Origin: Streptomyces chrestomyceticus JCM 4735
GTDB taxonomy: Bacteria; Actinomycetota; Actinomycetes; Streptomycetales; Streptomycetaceae
Direction: 5' to 3'
Assembly (NCBI RefSeq): GCF_003865135.1
Contig: NZ_BHZC01000001.1
Span: 372,001 to 436,000, forward strand
DNA length: 64,000 bases
A program made the position numbers and the translations under genes. Below, in pieces: positions 1-8,588 of the stretch; the stretch's first letter is position 1, and the number at the start of each line of letters is the position of its first letter. The notes beneath the pieces are model-generated. The model was given only the letters and a program-made list of their open reading frames with translations, was not told where the DNA came from and did no database searches.

Positions 1-1
1 G

Positions 2-544
2 CGTCACGGCTGGCCCTGGAGAGACGCCTTCCTGGAACACCTGCACCAGATACGGGACTACAGCGTGGACCGGTTGAACGCCGTCCCGGGAATTTCGTGC
101 GGCCGCCCGGAGGGCACGTACGTCCTGTTCCCCGACGTGTCCGCCACCGGAATGACCAGCCGGGCGATGGGCGAATTCCTCCTGGCCCGAGCCCGGGTGG
201 CGGTGGTGCCCGGCACACCGGAGTGGTTCGGCCCGGCCGCCGAAGGCAATGTCCGTATCAGCTACGCCACGTCCCGGGCGGTCATGGAAGAGGCGTTGCA
301 GCGCATCGCGAGAGCCGTCGAAGAACACGTCACCGGTGGCCCGGTCCCGCTCCAGGCCACCGGAACGCAGCGGAAGAGCGCCCCTCCCCTACCCCGGGGA
401 AGTCAGCCCCGCAGCCATGCCTTCAAGGAGTTCCACCACCCCGTACGCCTCCTTCGGGCGGGAACCGGCAAGGGCACCACCGACGACAGCGGCACAGCGG
501 GCTCGGCCGCGGGCGCTGCGCCACCGTCCGGCCGGCTCCCCTGA
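2..544 (+). CDS. PLP-dependent aminotransferase (class I/II), C-terminal fragment
   Basis: The reading frame is open from the first bases of the window, so the gene starts outside it; about 180 residues remain. The visible part matches the small C-terminal domain of fold-type I aminotransferases: an 'RPEGTYVLFPD' stretch, then 'ARVAVVPGTPEWFG', then 'NVRISYATS', where the Arg would bind the substrate carboxylate. Such enzymes move amino groups between amino and keto acids in the cytosol; the substrate cannot be told from this fragment. The family usually ends soon after the helix 'EEALQRIARAVEE'. Here about 60 low-complexity residues follow and overlap the convergent P450 gene by 142 bases, so the stop may have been lost or the tail may be spurious. 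Confidence 0.8.
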   Translation, partial: RHGWPWRDAFLEHLHQIRDYSVDRLNAVPGISCGRPEGTYVLFPDVSATGMTSRAMGEFLLARARVAVVPGTPEWFGPAAEGNVRISYATSRAVMEEALQRIARAVEEHVTGGPVPLQATGTQRKSAPPLPRGSQPRSHAFKEFHHPVRLLRAGTGKGTTDDSGTAGSAAGAAPPSGRLP

Positions 545-1887
545 TGCCGCTCCTCGGTCTCCGCGAGGGCAGGGGCCGGACCGGCGGGCGCGGCGGACCC
601 CGCCGACCGGGGCGCGGTGAACGCCACCGGAAGGCTGGTCAGGTGCCGTGTCATCCAGCCCGACTTCCAGCGCAGTTGCTCCTCGGGGATGCTCAGCCGT
701 ACGTCGGGGAGCCTCGCCAGCAGCGTGTCGATGCCGGTGTCGGCGATGGCGCGGCCGATGTTCTGGCCGGGGCACTCCTGAGGGCCGCTGCTGAAGGCGA
801 GGTGCGAGCGGTTCCCGAGCAGCGGGACCGAGGGGTCCGGCCGGACGGCCGGGTCGTGGTTCCCGGCGGCCAGCGCGAGCAGCAGCATGTCCCCCGCCTC
901 GATCTTCTGACCGCCGACCTCCGTGGCCACGGCGGCCCAGCGGCCGGGGATGGTCATCAGCGGCGGTTCGCTCCACAGCACCTGCTCCACCACGTCGGGC
1001 AAGGTCATCTGCCCGCCGGCCAGCGACGCGTGGCACCGGGGGTCGGTCAGCACCATCCGCAGGGTGCTCTTGAGGAGGTTGACCGTGGTCTCGTTGGCGG
1101 CGATGAGGATGACCCGCAGGTGGTTCCACACCTCCTCGTCGGTCAGCCCCGAGGAGTGCTCGATCAGCCAGGACGTGACGTCGTGGCCATGGCTGCCGCG
1201 CTTGCGCCGCACGAGTTCGGTGAGGGTCTCCACGATGAACGCGTTGCTGGCCACCGAGGTCTCGGTGCCCGCCACCATGTCCCTGCTGGCCGCGACCAGC
1301 CGCGGCCCGTACTCGTCGGGCATGCCCAGCAACTGCGTCAGGACGAGCATCGGCAGGTGTTCGCAGAACTCCTCGGCCAGGTCCGCCTCGCCCCGCTCGG
1401 CGAAGCCGTCGATCAACTGGTGCGTGAAGCGGGTGATGTGCCGCCGGATGCCGCGGCGGTTGAAGCGCTCCAGGCTGTCGGTGACCGCCAGGCGCAGCCG
1501 GTTGCGCTCCTCGCCGTCCAGGAACAGGCAGACCGGCTGCCAGGCGATCATCGGGAGCAGCGGGGAGTCCGGCGGGACCCGCCCTTCCCTGAACCAGCGC
1601 CAGTTGCGGGAGTCCCGGCTGAACCGGGCGGGGGTACCGGCGACCTCCAGGATCTCGCGGTACCCGAGGACGAGCCAGGCCGGGAGGTCGCCGTCGAGCA
1701 GGACGGGCGCGACGGATCCGTGCCGGGCGCGCAGCCGCTCGTACAGGCCCATGGGGTCCTCGGCCGCCTCGGGGCCGAAGAGCCGCGCCAGCCCGTCCGT
1801 GGCGCCGGGCCGGGCGTGGGCCGGGCACTGCGGCGGCGGGGCGGGGGCCCACGCGGTGCGGGACTGTTCGGGGAAGGAGGAAGTCAC
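403..1887 (-). CDS. Conservon-associated cytochrome P450 (CYP157-like), lacking ExxR
   Basis: A 494-residue P450 read from a GTG at 1887 whose first bases overlap the cvnD stop (GTGA), indicating translational coupling. The haem-binding loop is clear (FSSGPQECPGQ, Cys about 372), as is an I-helix with AANETT in place of the usual AGxDTT. At the K-helix, where P450s normally have ExxR, the sequence is E301-Q-V-L-W305, so the register occupied by ExxR reads QVLW. The same kind of loss (EQSLW) is known in Streptomyces CYP157C1, which also lies in a conservon; that supports a CYP157-type assignment. The substrate is unknown. About 70 extra C-terminal residues rich in Pro and Ala, ending in an Arg/Trp-rich segment, extend past the usual P450 end and overlap the convergent aminotransferase. 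Confidence 0.88.
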   Translation of the reverse strand: MTSSFPEQSRTAWAPAPPPQCPAHARPGATDGLARLFGPEAAEDPMGLYERLRARHGSVAPVLLDGDLPAWLVLGYREILEVAGTPARFSRDSRNWRWFREGRVPPDSPLLPMIAWQPVCLFLDGEERNRLRLAVTDSLERFNRRGIRRHITRFTHQLIDGFAERGEADLAEEFCEHLPMLVLTQLLGMPDEYGPRLVAASRDMVAGTETSVASNAFIVETLTELVRRKRGSHGHDVTSWLIEHSSGLTDEEVWNHLRVILIAANETTVNLLKSTLRMVLTDPRCHASLAGGQMTLPDVVEQVLWSEPPLMTIPGRWAAVATEVGGQKIEAGDMLLLALAAGNHDPAVRPDPSVPLLGNRSHLAFSSGPQECPGQNIGRAIADTGIDTLLARLPDVRLSIPEEQLRWKSGWMTRHLTSLPVAFTAPRSAGSAAPAGPAPALAETEERHQGSRPDGGAAPAAEPAVPLSSVVPLPVPARRRRTGWWNSLKAWLRG

Positions 1888-2507
1888 CGTCGCTCCGGGT
1901 TCGTCGTGGTGAGGGCGTGCAGATAGCGCATGAGGGTCAGCAGGCCGTCGCGGCTGGAGAGGCGTTCGCGGGCGTCGCAATCGATCACCGGCACCCCGTC
2001 GGGGATGTCCAGGGCCTCCCGGAGTTCGGACGCCGGGTACGAGGGGGCGTCCGGGAAGGCGTTGATGGCGACGATGAACGGCACCCCGCGTTCCTCCAGG
2101 CGGCCCATCACGTCGAAGCTGTCCTCCAGCCGCCGGGTGTCGATGAGGACCACGGCGCCCAGCGCCCCTTCGAAGAGCCCGTTCCACAGGAACCAGAACC
2201 GCTGCTGGCCCGGGGTGCCGAAGACGTAGAGCACCAGCTCGTCGCTGAGGGTGATCCGGCCGAAGTCCATCGCCACGGTCGTCTCGTTCTTGCGCTCGAC
2301 ACCGGCGAGGTCGTCCACCCCGGCGCCGGCCTGCGTCATGATCTCCTCGGTGGTGAGCGGCCTGATCTCACTGACCGATCCGACCAGGGTGGTCTTGCCG
2401 ACCCCGAAGCCGCCGACGATCACCACTTTCACCGCGGTGGTGACCGAGGCCGGCAGGGTGTCCTCGTGCCGGGGGCCGACGACGGGTTCAGAGATTCTGT
2501 AGTCCAT
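1884..2507 (-). CDS. cvnD: Conservon small GTPase CvnD
   Basis: A 207-residue Ras-like GTP/ATP-binding protein of the conservon type. The P-loop is GGFGVGKTT (about residues 32-40), the switch II region contains GTPGQQRF, and the position of the usual NKxD motif reads INAF, so base specificity may be altered as in other CvnD proteins. In characterised conservons this protein joins a membrane-bound complex with the kinase-like CvnA and the roadblock protein CvnB, acting like a eukaryotic G-protein switch. Its start overlaps the end of cvnC by 20 bases and its stop overlaps the P450 start, so the five genes very likely form one operon. Confidence 0.92.
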   Translation of the reverse strand: MDYRISEPVVGPRHEDTLPASVTTAVKVVIVGGFGVGKTTLVGSVSEIRPLTTEEIMTQAGAGVDDLAGVERKNETTVAMDFGRITLSDELVLYVFGTPGQQRFWFLWNGLFEGALGAVVLIDTRRLEDSFDVMGRLEERGVPFIVAINAFPDAPSYPASELREALDIPDGVPVIDCDARERLSSRDGLLTLMRYLHALTTTNPERR

Positions 2508-2859
2508 GCATCACCGCCTCCAAGAGTTCGACGTCGGGCAGCGACTGGGTCAGCGCCGACGCCCGGGCCTCGACGTGACCGCTCGCCAGGAGGTCCGTGA
2601 GCAGTACGGTGATCACGGAGACCGGCAGCCGGAGGTACGCGGAGAGTTCGGCGACGGACAGCGGGTAGTCGCATATGCGGACGATGGCGGCGAGTTCGGG
2701 CTGCGTCCCCGGGCCGGGTTCGTTGCGGCTCACGATCAGCGTGACCATGTCGAGGGAGGAGTTCCGCTCGGGCGCCTGCCGGCCGGACGTGATGACGTAG
2801 AGCCGCTCGGGGCCGCCCTCTTCCCAGGCCCGGTGCTGTTCCTGCTCCGGATCGCTCAT
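2488..2859 (-). CDS. cvnC: Conservon DUF742 protein CvnC
   Basis: A 123-residue DUF742 protein, the third conservon component. The central part (PLSVAELSAYLRLPVSVITVLLTDLLASG) looks like a winged-helix fold, and the protein ends with the common 'LLEAVMHGLQNL' helix. The N-terminus is acidic and carries 'PERLYVITSGR', typical of the family. It sits between cvnB (ATGA overlap at its start) and cvnD (20-base overlap). Its biochemical role is not established; the family always travels with the roadblock protein and GTPase. Confidence 0.9.
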   Translation of the reverse strand: MSDPEQEQHRAWEEGGPERLYVITSGRQAPERNSSLDMVTLIVSRNEPGPGTQPELAAIVRICDYPLSVAELSAYLRLPVSVITVLLTDLLASGHVEARASALTQSLPDVELLEAVMHGLQNL

Positions 2860-3296
2860 GGGACCTGCCGGTCCGCCCGCGGCGGGCTGCTGAGATGCTG
2901 CCCGATCCGGGCGACCAGATCACGCATCCGCTGCCCTATGAAGCCGGCGTCCACGTCGTCGTCGGCGAGCACCGCCAGATAGGCTCCCGCGCCGGCCGCC
3001 ATCAGGTAGAAGAACCCGCCGTCGACCTCGACGACGACGAGTTTCATCCGGCCGTCGCCCCGGGGGAATTCCGAGGCGATCGCCGCCGACAGGCTCTGCA
3101 GTCCGGCACAGGCGGCGGCGAGGCGGTCGGCGGTGTCGTTCTCCGTACCGAACTGCGCCATGCACAAGCCGTCCGAGGACAGCACCACGACATTCCGGGT
3201 CTGCGGGACGCTGGACGCCAACTCCTCCAGCATCCAGTCCATGTTGAGCCGCTGCTTTGTCGCCACTTGCTCACTCATCCTTGTCTGCTGGCTCAT
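2856..3296 (-). CDS. cvnB: Conservon roadblock/LC7 protein CvnB
   Basis: A 146-residue roadblock/LC7-domain protein. The features 'LDWMLEELASSVPQTRNVVVLSSDGL' (read here with MDWM) and 'GAYLAVLADDDVDAGFIGQRMRDLV' follow the roadblock fold that dimerises and docks small GTPases. In conservons CvnB binds CvnD and CvnA and may act as a GTPase-activating or scaffold subunit. It lies 12 bases after cvnA and overlaps cvnC by four bases. The first ATG (3296) is used; a second in-frame ATG at 3278 is possible because neither has a strong ribosome site. Confidence 0.9.
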   Translation of the reverse strand: MSQQTRMSEQVATKQRLNMDWMLEELASSVPQTRNVVVLSSDGLCMAQFGTENDTADRLAAACAGLQSLSAAIASEFPRGDGRMKLVVVEVDGGFFYLMAAGAGAYLAVLADDDVDAGFIGQRMRDLVARIGQHLSSPPRADRQVP

Positions 3297-3308
3297 CGGC
3301 CGGCTCGG

Positions 3309-4829
3309 TCACTGCTCGGGCTCGTCGTCGCCCGGACTTCGGGGGCGCCGCGCCGGGGCCTCCGCCGGAGACGCGCCGGTGTTGCCGCCACCGGATTCGC
3401 CGTCCGACGCACCGCCGAGGAATGCGGACATCCACAGCCCGGCCGGTGCGGAGTTGCCGTCCGACGGAGGGCGGGGGGCAGCGCCCGAGGGCGTCGCCTG
3501 CTGCGGCCGTACGGACGGGATGACGGACCGGGTACGCCGCCTGCGCTGCGGAAGCCCGTTGGTGGTGCGGGGGCCGTCGGCGGACACCGGTTCCTCGGCG
3601 GCCGCTTCGGCCCGGTGCTTGGGGCCGCTGGGGTGGCGGGGCGGCGGGAGGCTGGGCGCCTTGGCCAAGGCGCCGCCGGGCACCGGGGTCACGGTGATCA
3701 GTTCCGGCGGTACGACCAGGACCACCCGTACGCCGCCGTACGCGGAGACGCGCAGCGAGACCTTGAAGTGATTCGCGTGGGACAGCCGGCCGACCACGGC
3801 CAGGCCGAGTCGCGGGGACTCCCCCAGGTCGTCCAGGTCCAGTCCGCCACCGGGGTGCTGCGCCAGGGCCCGCTCGGCGCGGATGCGGGCCTCGTCGGTC
3901 AGACCGAGTCCGGCGTCCTCGATCTCGACGGCCACACCGGACTGGACCTCGGTCGCGGTCAGGTGGACACGGGTCTGCGGCGGTGAATAGCGGGTGGCGT
4001 TGTCCAGCAGCTCGGCCACGGCGTGGATCAGCGGCTCGGCGGCGCGGCCGAGAACTCCGACGTCGGCCACCGAGTGCAGGTCGACGCGCTGGTAGTCGGT
4101 GATCCGGGACATGGCGCCGCGCAACACGTTGAACAGCGGGATGTCCTTCTGCCACTGCCGCCCCGGCCGGGCACCGCCGAGGACGGCGATGCTGTCCGCC
4201 AGCCGGCCGATCAGCGCGGTCCGGTGGTCGAGGTGCAGCAGGTCACTGAAGACGTGCGGGTCCTGGCCGTGCCGGTCCTCCATCTCGCGCAGTTCCAGCG
4301 CCTGTTGGTGCACGATGGCCTGGACGCGCCGGGCGATGTTGACGAAGGCCCGCTGGGCGGCGTCACGCAGGTCCTCCTCGGCCTCCACGGCCTGGAGGAC
4401 GTAGCGCAGCACCCCGTGGTGCGCGGCTTCGAACCGGGGGCTCACCCGGGACGCCTGACCGGTGCTGCGCAGGACGTCCTCGACCGAGTTGCCCTGCTGG
4501 AGCCGCGCCATGGCCGCCGGCAGGGTCTCCTTGGCCATTCGTACCGTCTCGACCTCCTGCTCGGCCAACTGCCGTTGCAGGGCGGCCTCTCTCTCGGCGT
4601 ACTGCCTGCGCAGCGCGTCGATCGCGCGGCCCCGGCGCGCGGCCTTGAAGTCCGCGGCGGCCACGGCCGCGGTCGCGAGGACACCGATCCAGACGGCGTG
4701 GGCACGGACCTCCGAAGGCAGCAACGGAACAGCCACGGCCACACATATGGCCAGGAGCACGGGTGGCAGCGGCCACCTTGCGGTGGAGGCCGGCCCCGGC
4801 CTTCCGGGTGACGCATCAGCACGAACCAT
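3309..4829 (-). CDS. cvnA: Conservon sensor-kinase-like membrane ATPase CvnA
   Basis: About 506 residues from the ATG at 4829, preceded six bases upstream by GAGG; the frame stays open further upstream but without a better start. Two membrane spans lie near the N-terminus (PPVLLAICVAVAVPLLPS and AVWIGVLATAAVAAAD), followed by a long helical region and a GHKL ATPase domain. That domain has an N-box (ELLDNATRYSPP), a G1 box (EIEDAGLGLTDEA) and a later Gly-rich lid (SPRLGLAVVGRL). A canonical phospho-accepting His is not evident, as in other CvnA proteins. A roughly 130-residue Pro/Arg-rich tail follows. It is the first gene of the conservon and probably the membrane sensor of the complex. Confidence 0.9.
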   Translation of the reverse strand: MVRADASPGRPGPASTARWPLPPVLLAICVAVAVPLLPSEVRAHAVWIGVLATAAVAAADFKAARRGRAIDALRRQYAEREAALQRQLAEQEVETVRMAKETLPAAMARLQQGNSVEDVLRSTGQASRVSPRFEAAHHGVLRYVLQAVEAEEDLRDAAQRAFVNIARRVQAIVHQQALELREMEDRHGQDPHVFSDLLHLDHRTALIGRLADSIAVLGGARPGRQWQKDIPLFNVLRGAMSRITDYQRVDLHSVADVGVLGRAAEPLIHAVAELLDNATRYSPPQTRVHLTATEVQSGVAVEIEDAGLGLTDEARIRAERALAQHPGGGLDLDDLGESPRLGLAVVGRLSHANHFKVSLRVSAYGGVRVVLVVPPELITVTPVPGGALAKAPSLPPPRHPSGPKHRAEAAAEEPVSADGPRTTNGLPQRRRRTRSVIPSVRPQQATPSGAAPRPPSDGNSAPAGLWMSAFLGGASDGESGGGNTGASPAEAPARRPRSPGDDEPEQ

Positions 4830-5707
4830 CGGCAGCCTCAGAGCACTAAGGGAAGGGACAGGACGTCGTGCACGGAAATGCACGTACGCAGGAAAGGCGG
4901 CGAAAAATGCGACGGGCGACCGTTGGTCCGCACCCACCGAACCAGCACCGCAGTGCACGCCGAGCCGACCTGCCGCGCGCGGTTTCCAGGGGTCCAAAAC
5001 CCCGGACGCCACACGCGGCGGCGACCTCACGACAGTCACCGGCGCCATGCCGCAACTGTCACAACTCGCTGCGCGGCAGTGAGCATAGCGGGGCCCGATT
5101 GACTCCGAGGGGCAAGTGCACACAACACATGAATGCACTCATGTACGAACATCAGAAGAATCGTTTGGCGCTAGCCGTTCAGCGGAATCGCGGGGAGGCG
5201 TGGCGATTGCGAAGCGAATGCCCGAATTCACTGGCGCGGGCCGAAATTTGGATCAACGGCAGCGTCGCACGGGGAGGGCCGTCAGCAACTGATCCGTCAC
5301 TGTCATCGCGATCATCCCTCTCGCGCTGTGCTCTTCTGGAAGCGGCGGCGGCCCCGCCGCTGGCCGGATGCACGAGCGGCGGGGTCGGCCCCACGTCTCC
5401 TTCCGTGCCTGCCGAATTCAACAACGGCGGTACCTGCGCGAGTTGGAAGGGGAGTAGGGCACGCGTCGATTTGTCGACCTGTGCAATGCGGCGGTTCGCT
5501 ACAGCGAAGGAATGGCCGGGAACCTGCTGCTACGGGATGTCGGCGGGCCGGGGAGGTTGACGGCGTTCGCCCGGATCCGTACCGCCGCTCGTCGTCTCGC
5601 CCATGTCGAGCAAGCCCGCCAAGGACGCCGCGTACGAGGAGCGGCTCCTTGTTCGGGCTGCGGAATGCGTGGTGGCCACGGCATACGTGGTGGCCACTCT
5701 CGCGTGA
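4830..5707. other. Gene-free region upstream of cvnA
   Basis: Nearly 880 bases with no convincing gene. The stretch about 5100-5300 is visibly less GC-rich than the rest and probably holds the cvnA promoter, though I could not pick out a clean -35/-10 pair. Short open frames here lack ribosome sites and codon bias. One 34-codon frame (5603-5707) ends against the nitroreductase stop and contains a 12-base direct repeat, CGTGGTGGCCAC, at 5668-5679 and 5686-5697; each copy includes the palindrome GTGGCCAC. Confidence 0.5.
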
Positions 5708-6412
5708 TCAGACGTGGAAGCGGGTGGTCTCGTGCAGTTCGGCGCGGGGGACGGAGATGTTGTTGATGGGGGCAGAGGTGTCCGCGTAGCCGAAGGAGAT
5801 GCCGAACAGCAGCTTGTTGTGGCCCGTGCCGTTGTTGTCGCCGTTGAGGCCCAATGACTCGCGGACGGTGTCGGCGTAAAAGCTCAGGAGACCTTGCGGG
5901 CAACTGGCGATGCCGTACGCCGTCATGGCCAGCAGGAGCGTCTGTCCGTACATGCCGAGATCGGCGGCCATGCGTTCTTCGGCATTGGGAGGCAGGAACA
6001 GCAGCGCGACATGCGGAGCCCCGTAGAAATTCAGGCTCTCGACGTTGAATGCCGCGCGCTCTTCATGGTCGTCGCGGCCGATGCCCAGTGCGCCGTACAT
6101 CGTCGCGCCCGCCTCGTGGCGACGCTGCGCGTACGCGCCGGTGTACAGGTCGTCCCGGTAAGGGAAGTCCAGTGACATGCGCTGGTCGGCGTATGCGGCG
6201 GTCAGGTCCGCGCTCAGCCGGTCTCTAGCCGCGCCACTGACCACTTCGACGTGCCAGGGCTGTGTGTTGGAATTGGAAGGAGCCGCGCCGGCCAGGGAGA
6301 AGACAGCGCGCACGGTGTCTTCGGGCACCGCTTCCGGAGTGAAGGCACGGGTCGCGCGCCGGGCGCGTATCAGGTGTTCGGCGTAGGCGGGCGCAAAGGT
6401 GGACATACTCAT
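5708..6412 (-). CDS. Nitroreductase family protein
   Basis: A 234-residue FMN-dependent nitroreductase-fold protein. N-terminal 'RATRAFTPEAVPEDTVRAVF' and 'APSNSNTQPWHVEVV' are the usual FMN-contacting segments (RRSxRxF and PSxxNxQPW). A later 'GIASCPQG' and 'GISFGYAD' complete the pattern. These cytosolic enzymes reduce nitroaromatics, quinones or similar electrophiles with NAD(P)H; the natural substrate is unknown. It follows the TetR gene by 48 bases and is probably in the same operon, so it may detoxify the ligand that the regulator senses. Confidence 0.9.
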   Translation of the reverse strand: MSMSTFAPAYAEHLIRARRATRAFTPEAVPEDTVRAVFSLAGAAPSNSNTQPWHVEVVSGAARDRLSADLTAAYADQRMSLDFPYRDDLYTGAYAQRRHEAGATMYGALGIGRDDHEERAAFNVESLNFYGAPHVALLFLPPNAEERMAADLGMYGQTLLLAMTAYGIASCPQGLLSFYADTVRESLGLNGDNNGTGHNKLLFGISFGYADTSAPINNISVPRAELHETTRFHV

Positions 6413-6460
6413 GGGCTTCTCGTTTCGCAGAAGTGCGGATACTCGGGACCGATGCGGTGG

Positions 6461-7045
6461 TCACTGCTCCAGGAAAGAGTCGATGAGGCGGTCGGCCGCT
6501 TCCTTCAGCGCGGTGGCGGACTTCTCGGCCGCGTAGACCTGGGTGGTGACGCTGGCGCCTTCCACCAGCATCTGGAGCATGTAGCCCAGAGTGCGGTGAT
6601 CGCGTACCGGCAACTGCGCGACGAGTTCCGTCATCAGTTCCAGGTAATCGGCCTTCAGCTCGTCGACGGCGACGCGTACCGGGTGGGTGCGGTCGGGGAA
6701 TTCGACGGAGGCGTTCACCAGCGGACAGCCCCGGTATCCGGGCTCACTGATCTGGTCGGCGATGGTGGCGATGACGTGCCGGAGCTGCGCCGCGGGGTCG
6801 TCCGGACAGGCGGCGCGTGCCGCCTCCAGCCACACGCGGGAGGGCACCGCCTTCGATTTCACATAAGCCAGCGCGAGGCCGTCCTTGGACTCGAAGTTAC
6901 GGTAGATGCTCGGCTTTCCGACCCCGGACCGCTCCGCGATCTCGGCCACCCCCGCGGAACGGATGCCTTCCCGGTAGAAGAGCTCGCACGCGGTCTCCCA
7001 CACGCGCCGGCCCGCCGGCGAGCGCCACTGCTGTTCGTCTGCCAT
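6461..7045 (-). CDS. TetR-family transcriptional regulator
   Basis: A 194-residue TetR protein. The N-terminal helix-turn-helix reads 'AGVAEIAERSGVGKPSIYRNFESKDGL' across residues about 30-56, with a ligand-binding C-terminal domain of the YcdC/AcuR-like size. The start ATG has GGAG five bases upstream. It heads an operon with the nitroreductase. Two copies of a 14-base palindrome lie on its own promoter (7078-7115), so it most likely represses itself and the nitroreductase until an inducer binds. Confidence 0.92.
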   Translation of the reverse strand: MADEQQWRSPAGRRVWETACELFYREGIRSAGVAEIAERSGVGKPSIYRNFESKDGLALAYVKSKAVPSRVWLEAARAACPDDPAAQLRHVIATIADQISEPGYRGCPLVNASVEFPDRTHPVRVAVDELKADYLELMTELVAQLPVRDHRTLGYMLQMLVEGASVTTQVYAAEKSATALKEAADRLIDSFLEQ

Positions 7046-7077
7046 CGGAACTCCGGTTCACGGTTGACAACGCAGGC

Positions 7078-7127
7078 GTACCGATCGGCACGCGGACGAC
7101 AGTACCGATCGGTACGCGGGGCGTCAA
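7078..7127 (-). promoter_or_regulatory. TetR-nitroreductase promoter with paired operators
   Basis: Read on the minus strand, TTGACG (7122-7127) and TACTGT (7099-7104) are separated by 17 bases, a good -35/-10 pair for the TetR gene. The perfect palindrome GTACCGATCGGTAC (7102-7115) covers the spacer and -10. A second copy with one change, GTACCGATCGGCAC, lies at 7078-7091 with its centre 24 bases away. This is the expected position for an autorepressor. Confidence 0.75.
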
Positions 7128-7191
7128 ACAGTGCCCGGGGAGGTGAAAGGGCTGACTTGAGCCGCTTTCCGGGGAGGCGCGGGTGTGGGGG

Positions 7192-8460
7192 TCAGCCGGA
7201 AGCGGCGGTGAGTTGCGTGAGGTCCACCGTGTCGGCACCCGGGGCCGGGGCCGGGACGAGGAGGCAGACACCGGCTACGGCTGCGAGTGCCGCGGCCAGG
7301 CAGGCCGCGCCCGTACGCCCCCTGGCCCAGCGGGCCTTGAACCGTACGGGGTCCTCCACCAACACCTTGGACAGCCACCCGGCGGCGAGGGACACCGCGA
7401 GGAGGACCGCCGTCCGGGCCCAGCCGCCGAAACCGAGGACGTCCTTTGAGAGGAGCAGATAGATCGGCCAGTGCCAGAGGTAGAGGCTGTAGGAGACGGC
7501 GCCCAGTTCGCGCAAGGGCCTGCTCCCCAGGAGACGGCCGACCGGACCGGCCGGGGTGTGCGCCAGCAGGGCGATCAGCAGCGCTGCGGCCAGGGCGTGG
7601 AGGAAGAGGCCGCCGCGGAAGAGGAAGGGGTCGCTCGGGCCGCCGGTCAGACACCAGTAGACGCCGAGACCGCACACCAGAGCAGCACAGAGGCAGTTGG
7701 CCAGGCGACCGGGCGTCCTCGACAACAGACCGCGTACCGGATCGGTCGCCATCAGGGCGCCCAGCAGCAGCGAGAAGGCGCGGGTGTCGGTGCCCTCGTA
7801 CACGCGCGTGGTGTCCGGGCCGTGCGCGAGGACGATCATGACCACCAGGGAGACGACGGCACCGGCGGCGGCGACCACGGGCACGAGACGGCGTGTGGCG
7901 CGCCTCCGGGCGAGGACCGCGACCACCACCGGCCAGACGACGTAGAACTGCCACTCGACCCCGATGCTCCACAGGTGGCTGAAGACGCGGGTGTCGCCGT
8001 CGTTCCAGTAGCCGACCTGGTCGCTGATGAAGTGCCAGTTCGTCGCTTGGAGCGCGGCCCACGGGCCGTCCTCGAGGGCGAAGCCCAGCAGGTAGGACGG
8101 CCCGGCCGCCCCGACGAGAAGCAGTACCGCGACGATCATCACGGTCAGCGCGGGCAGCAGACGGCGTACCCGGCGTTCCCAGAAGGCCGCGAGGCCGACC
8201 GTACCGTTCCGGTCCGCGGCCTCCTTGAGCAGCAGGCCGGTGATGAGGAAACCGGACAGGACGAAGAAGAGGTCCACGCCGAGGAAGCCGCCGCCGAAGT
8301 GCCCGGCGTGGAAGAACAGCACCCCCAGGACGGCGAGGCCGCGCAGACCGCCCAGGGGTGCGATGTGCCGTCCGGTCGCGCGCGGTCCGGGGCGGCCGTG
8401 GCGGCGGGAGGGCAGGGGGGAGGACGGCGGGGAGGGCGGCGCGGCCACGGATGTCGGCAT
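7192..8460 (-). CDS. Acyltransferase-3 family membrane protein
   Basis: A 422-residue integral membrane O-acyltransferase of the OatA/NodX family. It begins with 'HIAPLGGLRGLAVLGVLFFHAG', where the Arg of LxGLRG and the His of the following helix are the conserved pair, then 'GVDLFFVLSGFLITGLLL' and about ten hydrophobic spans, including 'SYSLYLWHWPIYLLLSKD' near the end. The start at 8460 is chosen because AAGGA lies seven bases upstream; the frame is open further. These proteins pass acyl groups across the membrane to cell-wall sugars or small molecules. The usual C-terminal SGNH domain is absent, but the next gene upstream supplies one as a lipoprotein. Confidence 0.88.
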   Translation of the reverse strand: MPTSVAAPPSPPSSPLPSRRHGRPGPRATGRHIAPLGGLRGLAVLGVLFFHAGHFGGGFLGVDLFFVLSGFLITGLLLKEAADRNGTVGLAAFWERRVRRLLPALTVMIVAVLLLVGAAGPSYLLGFALEDGPWAALQATNWHFISDQVGYWNDGDTRVFSHLWSIGVEWQFYVVWPVVVAVLARRRATRRLVPVVAAAGAVVSLVVMIVLAHGPDTTRVYEGTDTRAFSLLLGALMATDPVRGLLSRTPGRLANCLCAALVCGLGVYWCLTGGPSDPFLFRGGLFLHALAAALLIALLAHTPAGPVGRLLGSRPLRELGAVSYSLYLWHWPIYLLLSKDVLGFGGWARTAVLLAVSLAAGWLSKVLVEDPVRFKARWARGRTGAACLAAALAAVAGVCLLVPAPAPGADTVDLTQLTAASG

Positions 8461-8588
8461 GAACGGGTCCTTCGGGGGAGGCGGGAGGGGGTTGCTGCCG
8501 CTGGGGGCAGGCGGCAGCAACGACGTCGGGGACTGCAGCGGCAGCCGCGGCGACACGGTGGCCGCCGCATGCAGGAAGCCCTACGGGC

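Noticed and set aside
5179..5424. 81-codon minus-strand frame upstream of cvnA
   Set aside because: Composition unlike the neighbouring genes and no ribosome site.
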